Assembly: GCA_040376995.1 (NCBI GenBank)
Contig: JBEIPP010000004.1
Coordinates: 1 to 46,445, forward strand
DNA length: 46,445 bases
Origin: UBA4416 sp040376995
GTDB taxonomy: Bacteria; Bacteroidota; Bacteroidia; B-17B0; Aurantibacillaceae
Reading direction: 5' to 3'
Shown: positions 40,610-46,445 of the stretch, in pieces
Layout of the letters: each line of letters begins with the position of its first letter
Position numbering within the stretch: position 1 is the stretch's first letter
Program-made: the position numbers and the translations under genes
The notes under the pieces: model-generated
What the model saw: the letters and a program-made list of their open reading frames with translations, nothing else
The model's database searches: none
Told to the model about the DNA's origin: nothing

Positions 40610-42010
40610 TTATTTTACAATCAACTTTTGTAATTTGCTTTTTGAGAATAAATAAATAATGACTATCAAACTTAAGAAAAGTACAAACAGTATATATATA
40701 GCCAACTCTTTTTTAAATGGAAATAGTGCAGAAATTTCTCTTCCCCAATAAGTGTGGGTTACATAAAACACTCTAAAAGCACTAATGATCGTTAAAATAG
40801 CAAACAAGGTAATGAATAATAATTTGTATTTATTTTTTAATATAAAGTCTAATGCAAAAAGTATTGGGAAGAAAAGAAATGGTGTGATCGTAAAAATGTG
40901 TCTTGTTAAAACAGTTTTATGAAACGCTCCAATCAGTACATTGATTAAAATAATGAATAAAAATAAAACGGCTTCCTTTTTATACTTTTTATAAAAGATA
41001 GTAAAACCAAATAAAGAAAAAAGTAAAATGGGGGAGGTAATTAATAAACCTGGAATGTCATTCTTGACGCCTAGTTCTATATGAAACCATACTTCTGGAT
41101 TCAGAAAATTTGTAAAAAGGCGATCTATTCCAGATAAAAAGTTACCCGATAAAGATGTAATAAAGGATTGCTCTTCAGGAAATTCAGGATTAAATTTATT
41201 TGATTTTAAAGTAATTTCTCCAAAAGCCACATAGTTATAGATAATTAAAACAGCAATAGGCAGCATGATTATTATAGCAGATAAACCAAAGGTTTTTATG
41301 TTTTTTGATTTTAGTTTATAATCTATTTTTTTAGTTTGTATTATATAAACTAATGCTGGAAAAAATAGTAATGAATTTTGTAATTCAACAATGATACTGT
41401 AGGACAAAAGAAATACAAATAGCAGAAAATCTTTACTATAAATACTAGGCGTTTTTATTAAAAAATAAAAAGCAGCTAATACTAAGCACATAGAAGGAGC
41501 ATGTGAAAAAACATGTGTAGATTCTTGAAGATTTAAAGTGGAAATTGCATACGCAGTAGCCACTAATAAAGATTGTTTAAAGGAGGCAGCAAAATACTGA
41601 GACAATAAAAAAATAAATAATGTTCCTAATACACCACAAAGATTAGGCAGCAAAATAACGGTTACTTCTTGAATAGGAATATGCTGACTTAAGGTGTTTA
41701 AATTCAGTAACTCTAGTAAATTTCCAAATGCAAAAAAAGGAATCATTAAAAAAGCATTTCCCGGAAGTCGGTCTGAATAAAATACACCATCTTTTAAGGC
41801 ATAATCTATTTTACCTGTGTAAGAAATGTATTCATTAATACTAACACTATGATTATTAACTAGAGCACTTACTAAGGCGAAATGACTACCATCATTAGAA
41901 GTATTAATATAACAAGAAGAAATAAAATAGAAAAAACTTATTAGTATAAGAACTAAAAATAGCAAGTATTTTTCCTGCTTTGAAAAGTATGTAAAATGGG
42001 TTTTTAGCAA
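40610..42010 (-). CDS. GT-C-like multi-pass membrane protein
   Basis: 466 residues with about twelve membrane segments. The first outer loop shows SNDGSHFALVSALVNNHSVSI and KDGVFYSDRLPGNAF, a layout seen in ArnT/PMT-like GT-C proteins (acidic residue after TM1). No classical family name is evident. A TAA in frame two codons upstream forces the start to the TTG at 42010 (the next Met is about 90 residues in). The start is 4 nt from an AT-rich hairpin. It lies between ribBA and the GT39-like gene, all on the minus strand. Confidence 0.7.
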   Translation of the reverse strand: MLKTHFTYFSKQEKYLLFLVLILISFFYFISSCYINTSNDGSHFALVSALVNNHSVSINEYISYTGKIDYALKDGVFYSDRLPGNAFLMIPFFAFGNLLELLNLNTLSQHIPIQEVTVILLPNLCGVLGTLFIFLLSQYFAASFKQSLLVATAYAISTLNLQESTHVFSHAPSMCLVLAAFYFLIKTPSIYSKDFLLFVFLLSYSIIVELQNSLLFFPALVYIIQTKKIDYKLKSKNIKTFGLSAIIIMLPIAVLIIYNYVAFGEITLKSNKFNPEFPEEQSFITSLSGNFLSGIDRLFTNFLNPEVWFHIELGVKNDIPGLLITSPILLFSLFGFTIFYKKYKKEAVLFLFIILINVLIGAFHKTVLTRHIFTITPFLFFPILFALDFILKNKYKLLFITLFAILTIISAFRVFYVTHTYWGREISALFPFKKELAIYILFVLFLSLIVIIYLFSKSKLQKLIVK

Positions 42011-42013
42011 GCC

Positions 42014-42047
42014 TTAATTATATTTAATTTTGATTAAATATAATTAA
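42014..42047. promoter_or_regulatory. AT-rich hairpin covering the ribBA stop and adjacent to the next start
   Basis: Perfect 14-bp arms, TTAATTATATTTAA (42014-42027) and TTAAATATAATTAA (42034-42047), loop TTTTGA. The ribBA stop (42044-42046) lies in one arm, and the TTG start of the next gene is 3 nt beyond the other. There is no T tract, so a simple terminator is not favoured; control of translation is possible. Confidence 0.5.
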
Positions 42048-43249
42048 AAACTATGCCCCATTTTATCTTTTTTGGTTTGCATGTATTTTTCGTTATGCGG
42101 ATTTGATGGAATAATAATTGGAATATTTTCAACGACCTCTAAACCATAACCTATTAAACCAACCCGTTTTACAGGATTATTAGAAATTAATTTCATTTTA
42201 CTAATACCTAAATCTCTAATAATTTGTGCTCCAACACCATAATCGCGCTCATCCATTTTAAAACCTAATTCTAAATTAGCTTCAACGGTGTCACGTCCTT
42301 GCTCTTGTAATTTATAAGCTTTTAATTTATTTAATAAACCAATGCCTCTGCCTTCTTGGTTCATATACACTATTGCTCCTTTCCCTTCTTTTTCAATCAA
42401 CTCCATGGCTTTATGTAATTGTGGCCCGCAATCGCATCTGCAAGAACCAAAAATATCTCCAGTTACACATGATGAGTGAACACGAACTAAAACAGGCTCA
42501 TCTTTATTCCATTCGCCTTTTACAAGCGCCATGTGTTCTTCGCCATTAGTATCAACTTTGTAAGCAATTAATTTAAAATCGCCCCATTGTGTTGGCATAG
42601 CAACTTCTACTTGGCGAGTTACAATGCTTTCTTTATTTAAACGGTAGCTAATTAAATCTTTAATGGTCACAATTTTTAAATCAAATTGTTTGGCCACTTT
42701 TACTAAGTCTGGCAAACGAGCCATCGTTCCATCTTCGTTCATAATTTCTACTAAAGCCCCACAAGGTTCCATGCCTGCTAAACGAGCAAAATCAATAGTT
42801 GCTTCTGTATGACCCGTGCGACGCAATACCCCACCATTTTTAGCGATTAAAGGAAATATATGTCCTGGTCTTCCAAAATCTGATGCTTTGAAATTAGGGT
42901 CAATTAATGCCTGAACGGTTTTTGAACGATCGGAGGCAGAAATACCAGTTGTACAGCCATAACCTAACAAATCAATAGAAACCGTAAAAGCTGTTTCATG
43001 TAAAGCCGTGTTTGAAGAAACCATTAATTCCAGTTTCAAGTCTTTTGCTTTTTCTTGAGTCACCGCAGCACAAATTAAACCACGCCCGTGAGTTGCCATA
43101 AAGTTGATAATTTCGGGAGTAACGTTTTGCGCGGCGGTTAAGAAATCGCCCTCGTTCTCTCTATCTTCATCATCCACAACTATTATAACTTTCCCTGCTT
43201 TAATATCAGCAATAGCTTCTTCGATGGTATTTAATTTGATTGTTTCCAT
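42044..43249 (-). CDS. ribBA: Bifunctional 3,4-dihydroxy-2-butanone 4-phosphate synthase / GTP cyclohydrolase II
   Basis: 401 residues. The N-terminal DHBP synthase half has VVDDEDRENEGDFLTAA and the conserved HEAT-like HTEATIDFARLAG. The C-terminal GTP cyclohydrolase II half has VRVHSSCVTGDIFGSCRCDCG (zinc cysteines), NQEGRGIGL and the final SNNPVKRVGL. Both activities should be intact; they supply the two precursors of lumazine for riboflavin. The gene has no room for an FMN riboswitch (26 nt to the preceding gene). A CGTAAATTTACG palindrome (43254-43265) lies just before the start and includes a near -7 box. Confidence 0.97.
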   Translation of the reverse strand: METIKLNTIEEAIADIKAGKVIIVVDDEDRENEGDFLTAAQNVTPEIINFMATHGRGLICAAVTQEKAKDLKLELMVSSNTALHETAFTVSIDLLGYGCTTGISASDRSKTVQALIDPNFKASDFGRPGHIFPLIAKNGGVLRRTGHTEATIDFARLAGMEPCGALVEIMNEDGTMARLPDLVKVAKQFDLKIVTIKDLISYRLNKESIVTRQVEVAMPTQWGDFKLIAYKVDTNGEEHMALVKGEWNKDEPVLVRVHSSCVTGDIFGSCRCDCGPQLHKAMELIEKEGKGAIVYMNQEGRGIGLLNKLKAYKLQEQGRDTVEANLELGFKMDERDYGVGAQIIRDLGISKMKLISNNPVKRVGLIGYGLEVVENIPIIIPSNPHNEKYMQTKKDKMGHSF

Positions 43250-43275
43250 GGGGCGTAAATTTACGGATTTAATGG

Positions 43276-43740
43276 CTATTTTTTGAAAAAGTCATCTAAA
43301 ACCTTCATTCTATAATCAAAAATATGCTCAATACGTTTTCTTACAAATAATTTGTGAGCAATTGTTCCTAAAAATCCCATTGGTAGAACATAATTCACTT
43401 CATCATTCATCTCAACACCAGTGGCTGTTTTTTTAAATGAATGGCAGTGATGCCACAATTTATAAGGACCAAAGCGTTGTTCGTCAATAAAATAGTCTCC
43501 TTCTTTCACATGTGTTATTTCAGTCATCCATTTTACAGGAATACCTAACATAGGTTTAAGAATATACGTAATGATTTGTCCAGCATACATTTTCTCCCCA
43601 TCTTTTTTATCGGAGGTAATCATAAAGCCCATGTCGGGAGGAGTTATTTTTGCTAGGTTATTGGGAGATGAAAAAAAGTCCCAAGCTTCTTCTAACGAAA
43701 TCGGTAAATGTTGCGTACTCTTAATGCTATAGAAGTTCAT
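43276..43740 (-). CDS. SRPBCC (START-like) family protein
   Basis: 154 residues. The pattern SIKSTQHLPISLEEAWDFFSSPNNLAKITPP at the start and the final helix (KRIEHIFDYRMKVLDDFF) fit the SRPBCC fold, which binds hydrophobic ligands in a deep cavity (polyketide cyclase or lipid-binding relatives). No catalytic residues can be assigned. The gene lies between rnhB (82 nt) and ribBA (26 nt) on the same strand. Confidence 0.8.
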   Translation of the reverse strand: MNFYSIKSTQHLPISLEEAWDFFSSPNNLAKITPPDMGFMITSDKKDGEKMYAGQIITYILKPMLGIPVKWMTEITHVKEGDYFIDEQRFGPYKLWHHCHSFKKTATGVEMNDEVNYVLPMGFLGTIAHKLFVRKRIEHIFDYRMKVLDDFFKK

Positions 43741-43822
43741 AATGATATATATTTAAAAAGATAACAATTAAAACTGTGATATGTTTCAAATATTTATCAA
43801 AAAAAGAGCAGTATGAATTAAT

Positions 43823-44422
43823 TTACAATTCTAAACTCAACTGTTTAGGTAATAACTGGAACGTTAGTCGATGAAGCGGCGTTGTGCCATAAATTTTAAT
43901 GGATTCGCGATGTTTTTTAGTTGGATAACCCATATTTTGTTCCCAATTGTAGTTAGGATATTTGATAGCAGCCTCTTTCATAAAATCATCACGATAAGTT
44001 TTTGCTAAAATACTAGCGGCTGCAATACTTAAAAATTTCGCATCCCCTTTTACAATGCATTGATGAGGTATTTTTTTGTAAGGTGTAAAACGATTTCCGT
44101 CAATGAGCAACAACTCGGGTTTTTGTTTGAGTTGGTCAATAGCGCGATGCATGGCCAAAAACGATGCTTTTAAAATATTAATTTCATCAATCTCCACATT
44201 ATCAACCACGCCAACTGCCCAGCTTAAGGCTTTTTCTTCAATTTCGGGGCGGAGTTCGTACCTATCATTATCGCTTAATTTTTTGCTGTCATCAAGCCAT
44301 TTGTTGCGGTAATTTTTAGGTAAAATAACAGATGCTGCGTAAACAGGACCAGCCAAACAACCACGTCCTGCTTCATCGCAACCGGCTTCAATTAAATTTT
44401 TATCGAAATATGATTTAAGCAA
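43823..44422 (-). CDS. rnhB: Ribonuclease HII
   Basis: 199 residues. CDEAGRGCLAGPVYAASVI contains the DEAGRG catalytic pair of type 2 RNase H, and ELLLIDGNRF and AAASILAKTYRDDFM provide the third and fourth acidic/His region. It cuts the RNA strand of RNA-DNA hybrids, including single ribonucleotides in DNA. The only start in frame is TTG 44422 (MLKSYFDKNLIEAG); no ATG or GTG is available upstream. It is 4 nt from the stop of the peroxiredoxin gene and likely coupled to it. Confidence 0.95.
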   Translation of the reverse strand: MLKSYFDKNLIEAGCDEAGRGCLAGPVYAASVILPKNYRNKWLDDSKKLSDNDRYELRPEIEEKALSWAVGVVDNVEIDEINILKASFLAMHRAIDQLKQKPELLLIDGNRFTPYKKIPHQCIVKGDAKFLSIAAASILAKTYRDDFMKEAAIKYPNYNWEQNMGYPTKKHRESIKIYGTTPLHRLTFQLLPKQLSLEL

Positions 44423-44426
44423 TTCG

Positions 44427-44897
44427 TTATTTTAATTCTTCTAAACAAACTTTAATAGCATCAAAATTTGGTTGTTTGCCTGCATCTTCCAATATTTCAG
44501 CATATTGAATTAGCCCATTTTTATCAATTACAAAAGCCGAACGCTTAGTAACACCAACCATTCCAAAACCAAATGTCTCATACAATGAATCGTAAGCTTT
44601 AGCGGTCGTTTTATTAAAATCAGACAATAAATCAAAATTATAGCTTTGTTCAGCTTTGAATTTGCCTAAGCTAAATAATGAGTCAATTGAAACACCTATT
44701 ACTTCTGCGTTTAAAGACTTGTAAACATTGTAGTTATCTCTAATATTACATAACTCTGCCGTACAAACGCCTGTAAACGCTAATGGAAAAAATAAAATCA
44801 CTAAATTTTTTCCTTTGTAATCCGATAAAGAAACTTCTTTTTTTTCGGTATTAAATAATTTGAAATCTGGAGCTGCTTGTCCTACTGTAATTGCCAT
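44427..44897 (-). CDS. Peroxiredoxin, PrxQ/BCP-like with AhpE-type motif
   Basis: 156 residues. The active site is FFPLAFTGVCTAELC: Cys45 is the peroxidatic residue and Cys50 a second Cys five residues on, the same C-x4-C spacing as E. coli Bcp, so an intramolecular disulfide (atypical 2-Cys) is likely. The PLAFTGVC motif is like Mycobacterium AhpE. It reduces peroxides using thioredoxin-type electrons. It is divergent from the 2-Cys AhpC-like gene across a 111-nt gap. Confidence 0.92.
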   Translation of the reverse strand: MAITVGQAAPDFKLFNTEKKEVSLSDYKGKNLVILFFPLAFTGVCTAELCNIRDNYNVYKSLNAEVIGVSIDSLFSLGKFKAEQSYNFDLLSDFNKTTAKAYDSLYETFGFGMVGVTKRSAFVIDKNGLIQYAEILEDAGKQPNFDAIKVCLEELK

Positions 44898-44967
44898 ATA
44901 GTTAGTATTTTTAGTTATTTGTTAGTTAAACAATCTTAATTTAAAACTGTTTAAACAAAGTAAATGA

Positions 44968-44975
44968 TAATTTTG
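44968..44975 (+). promoter_or_regulatory. -7 box (TAATTTTG) of ahpC-like gene
   Basis: TAATTTTG fits TAnnTTTG, with a leader of about 30 nt before ATG 45009. The -33 element is not obvious. Confidence 0.45.
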
Positions 44976-45008
44976 TACAAAAATTAATAAACCAAAAAAT
45001 AAAATCAT

Positions 45009-45638
45009 ATGGCATTAGTAGGAAAAAAAGCGCCTTTATTCAAGGCTTCAGCAGTAATTAACGGAGAAGAAATCGTAGATAACTTTTCATTAGAGCAATA
45101 CATTGGAAAAAAACATGTGGTATTTTTCTTTTATCCAAAAGATTTCACATTTGTTTGTCCAACTGAATTACACGCTTTTCAAGAAAAATTAGGAGAGTTT
45201 GAAAAACGTGGTGTAGCTGTTGTAGGTTGTAGTACAGATACAGAGCAAAGTCACTGGGGATGGTTACAATTAGATAAAAAACAAGGTGGTATCAAAGGAA
45301 TTACTTACCCTTTAGTTGCAGATACAACAAAAATCATCTCCATTAATTTTGACACGTTATTAGGTGATTATGATGTAAACGAGAACGGCGATTTAATTGC
45401 AACTGGTGATATGATTGCTTTCCGTGGATTATTCTTAATTGACAAAGCAGGTGTTGTTCGTCATCAATTAATTAATGATTTACCATTAGGTCGTAATGTT
45501 GATGAGGCTTTACGTATGGTAGATGCTTTACAATATTTTGAGGAAAAAGGCGAAGTTTGCCCAGCCAACTGGACTAAAGGTAAAGAAGGGATGAAAGCAG
45601 ATCACAAAGGAGTTGCTGATTACTTAAGTAATCACTAA
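45009..45638 (+). CDS. ahpC: 2-Cys peroxiredoxin (AhpC/Prx1 type)
   Basis: 209 residues. The peroxidatic Cys50 lies in FYPKDFTFVCPTELHAF and the resolving Cys184 in GEVCPANWTKG, giving the typical obligate-dimer Prx1/AhpC arrangement. STDTEQSHWGWL and FRGLFLIDKAG are family landmarks. It reduces hydrogen peroxide and organic peroxides. It has its own -7 box and a strong terminator. No AhpF-type reductase is nearby, so the electron donor is probably thioredoxin. An OxyR-like site was not recognised. Confidence 0.93.
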   Translation: MALVGKKAPLFKASAVINGEEIVDNFSLEQYIGKKHVVFFFYPKDFTFVCPTELHAFQEKLGEFEKRGVAVVGCSTDTEQSHWGWLQLDKKQGGIKGITYPLVADTTKIISINFDTLLGDYDVNENGDLIATGDMIAFRGLFLIDKAGVVRHQLINDLPLGRNVDEALRMVDALQYFEEKGEVCPANWTKGKEGMKADHKGVADYLSNH

Positions 45639-45657
45639 GAACCCTTGATAAATAAGG

Positions 45658-45693
45658 AATAGAGGAGGGCATCACCTTCCTCTATTGTTTTTT
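45658..45693 (+). terminator. Intrinsic terminator of ahpC
   Basis: Arms 45658-45669 and 45675-45686 (12 bp, one G-T pair) with a 5-nt loop, followed by GTTTTTT. Confidence 0.85.
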
Positions 45694-45747
45694 AAAGAGC
45701 AGCAAAATAATTATTTTCGAAAAAAAACAAAAAAAGTTATATTTTTT

Positions 45748-45778
45748 TTTGCAACAACAGAAATTGTTATTAAATTTG
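45748..45778 (+). promoter_or_regulatory. Consensus Bacteroidota promoter of the tRNA operon (TTTG-N19-TAAATTTG)
   Basis: TTTG 45748-45751, 19-nt spacer, TAAATTTG 45771-45778. This exactly matches TTTG-N19-TAnnTTTG and lies 44 nt before the first tRNA. Confidence 0.8.
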
Positions 45779-45822
45779 CAACCCCATTTAAAAGGGACGT
45801 TCTTTAAAAATCAAAAAATTAA

Positions 45823-45895
45823 GCCGAAGTAGCTCAGCTGGTAGAGCCACTGATTTGTAATCAGTAGGTCGGGGGTTCGAGTCCCTTCTTCGGCT
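45823..45895 (+). tRNA. tRNA-Thr (anticodon TGT)
   Basis: 73 nt. Acceptor arms GCCGAAG and CTTCGGC, discriminator T, anticodon stem ACTGA/TCAGT with loop TTTGTAA, T-loop GGTTCGAGTCC. CCA is not encoded. First gene of the cluster. Confidence 0.95.
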
Positions 45896-45906
45896 CTTTT
45901 TAAAAT

Positions 45907-45987
45907 GGGGATATACCAGAGTGGCCAAATGGGACAGACTGTAAATCTGTTGTTTCGACTTCGGAGGTTCGAATCCTCCTGTCCCCA
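45907..45987 (+). tRNA. tRNA-Tyr (anticodon GTA)
   Basis: 81 nt with a long variable arm, as expected for class II tRNA-Tyr. Acceptor GGGGATA/TGTCCCC (one T-G pair), discriminator A, anticodon stem ACAGA/TCTGT with loop CTGTAAA. CCA not encoded. Confidence 0.94.
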
Positions 45988-46027
45988 CATTAAACGATGG
46001 TTGTCGCATTGTTAAGAGTAAGATTAA

Positions 46028-46103
46028 GCGAAAGTAGCTCAATTGGTAGAGCTCCAGCCTTCCAAGCTGGAGGTTGCGGGTTCGAGACCCGTCTTTCGCT
46101 CCA
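46028..46103 (+). tRNA. tRNA-Gly (anticodon TCC)
   Basis: Body 46028-46100 (GCGAAAG/CTTTCGC acceptor, discriminator T), followed by CCA at 46101-46103. Anticodon stem CCAGC/GCTGG with loop CTTCCAA. It is the only one of the four with a genomic CCA. Confidence 0.95.
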
Positions 46104-46191
46104 AAGAATTGAAAGGAAGAGAAGTTGATGAATAACCGTATATACGGACAAAAGACAGGAAAGACTTGCGTATGCGGTCCAAAGCCTTTTG

Positions 46192-46220
46192 AAAGTCCCC
46201 AGAAATAGAGGGACTTTTTG
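46192..46220 (+). terminator. Hairpin with T tract between tRNA-Gly and tRNA-Thr(GGT)
   Basis: AAAGTCCC (46192-46199) and GGGACTTT (46210-46217), 10-nt loop, T-rich end. It lies in a 168-nt spacer, much longer than the other tRNA gaps, that also contains the palindrome CCGTATATACGG (46136-46147). It may be a terminator or processing structure. Confidence 0.5.
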
Positions 46221-46271
46221 TGCATACAAAAAGTAAGTTCTTTAAAATAAAGCAAACAGCAGAATTTAAAA

Positions 46272-46343
46272 GCTGTTGTAGCTCAGTGGTAGAGCACCTC
46301 CTTGGTAAGGAGGAGGTCGGCGGTTCAATCCCGCTCAACAGCT
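46272..46343 (+). tRNA. tRNA-Thr (anticodon GGT)
   Basis: 72 nt. Acceptor GCTGTTG/CAACAGC, discriminator T, anticodon stem CCTCC/GGAGG with loop TTGGTAA, T-arm CGGCGGTTCAATCCCG. The sequence after it repeats its 3' part, see 46357-46445. A tuf gene usually follows this order of tRNAs in Bacteroidota. Confidence 0.94.
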
Positions 46344-46356
46344 CAACAGAGATGTA

Positions 46357-46445
46357 GGCGGTTCTCCCGATAGCTATCGGGACCAGCTCAACAGCTCAAA
46401 AGAGATGTAGGCGGTTCTCCCGATAGCTATCGGGACCAGCTCAAC
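46357..46445 (+). repeat. Tandem copies of tRNA-Thr 3'-end sequence carrying the CCCGATAGCTATCGGG palindrome
   Basis: Unit 1 (46357-46409, 53 nt) and partial unit 2 (46410-46445) begin GGCGGTTC and continue into GCTCAACAGCTCAA plus AGAGATGTA. The same flanks occur in the tRNA-Thr T-arm and acceptor and just after it (46319-46356). Where the tRNA has AATCCC the units have TCCCGATAGCTATCGGGACCA. The array continues past the window end. Confidence 0.85.

Noticed and set aside
43250..43275. FMN riboswitch before ribBA
   Set aside because: Only 26 nt separate it from the preceding gene; there is no space for the aptamer.
45788..46338. Minus-strand open frames across the tRNA cluster (up to 155 codons)
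   Set aside because: They are antisense to four well-folded tRNAs; their repeated peptide (SGIEPPTSS-like) is the usual false translation of tRNA T-arms.
46357..46445. Extra tRNA-Thr genes in the tandem repeats
   Set aside because: Only the T-arm and acceptor 3' strand are copied; no D-arm, anticodon arm or 5' acceptor strand is present.
1..46445. CRISPR array or cas genes
   Set aside because: No regularly spaced direct repeats with unique spacers, and no Cas protein motifs in any frame read.

Overview
The window looks like a chromosomal segment of a low-GC member of the Bacteroidota; I cannot resolve the order. Four things support this. Two secreted proteins end in type IX secretion (T9SS) sorting domains. 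Many genes are preceded by the Bacteroidota -7 box TAnnTTTG, and the tRNA operon has the full TTTG-N19-TAnnTTTG promoter. Shine-Dalgarno sequences are largely absent. The tRNA order Thr(TGT)-Tyr(GTA)-Gly(TCC)-Thr(GGT) at the right end usually precedes tuf-trpT-secE-nusG-rpl in this phylum. Most genes are housekeeping and intact.

Layout. 1-923: 3'-truncated T9SS cargo gene. 1186-3875: a small cluster of YbgC-like thioesterase, LolA-like carrier, lipoprotein, FabZ-like hotdog protein and DUF420 membrane protein; its first four genes resemble accessory genes of aryl-polyene/flexirubin loci, but no ketosynthase or acyl carrier protein is present. 3946-7326: rpoN and lepA. 7365-12372: O-antigen-ligase-like protein, a flavin-dependent halogenase-like enzyme, a GNAT acetyltransferase and a double-VOC protein. 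12544-18182: Fe-S assembly genes sufA/iscA-sufB-sufC-sufD-sufS, interrupted by a four-helix-bundle gene and by a pair of inverted GC-rich repeats. 18201-30489: three consecutive minus-strand peptidases, namely an M1 lipoprotein aminopeptidase, a 2,671-residue secreted M4 metallopeptidase and cytosolic PepT. 30666-32513: panD, a YbhN-like membrane protein and rfaE2. 32540-34577: methyltransferase, two-TM protein and SPFH lipoprotein on the minus strand. 34859-36933: flippase and dut. 36941-37419: a decaying GIY-YIG gene between two inverted copies of a REP-like element. 37433-44897: an eight-gene minus-strand run (peroxiredoxin, rnhB, SRPBCC, ribBA, two GT-C-like membrane proteins, truB, Cys-cluster protein). 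45009-46445: ahpC, four tRNAs and tandem tRNA-derived repeats.

The most unusual content is a set of small repeat families in otherwise ordinary DNA: (1) a GIY-YIG gene with inverted REP-like flanks, (2) a four-helix-bundle gene with inverted TTCAAAG-type flanks inside the suf locus, (3) a REPIN-like pair between sufB and sufC, (4) a CTATGT-type inverted element before dut, and (5) the palindrome CCCGATAGCTATCGGG, seen once inside a coding sequence and twice inside tandem copies of the tRNA-Thr 3' end. A second pattern is a TAnnTTTG box only 3-9 nt from the start codon in several genes, which predicts leaderless or nearly leaderless mRNAs.
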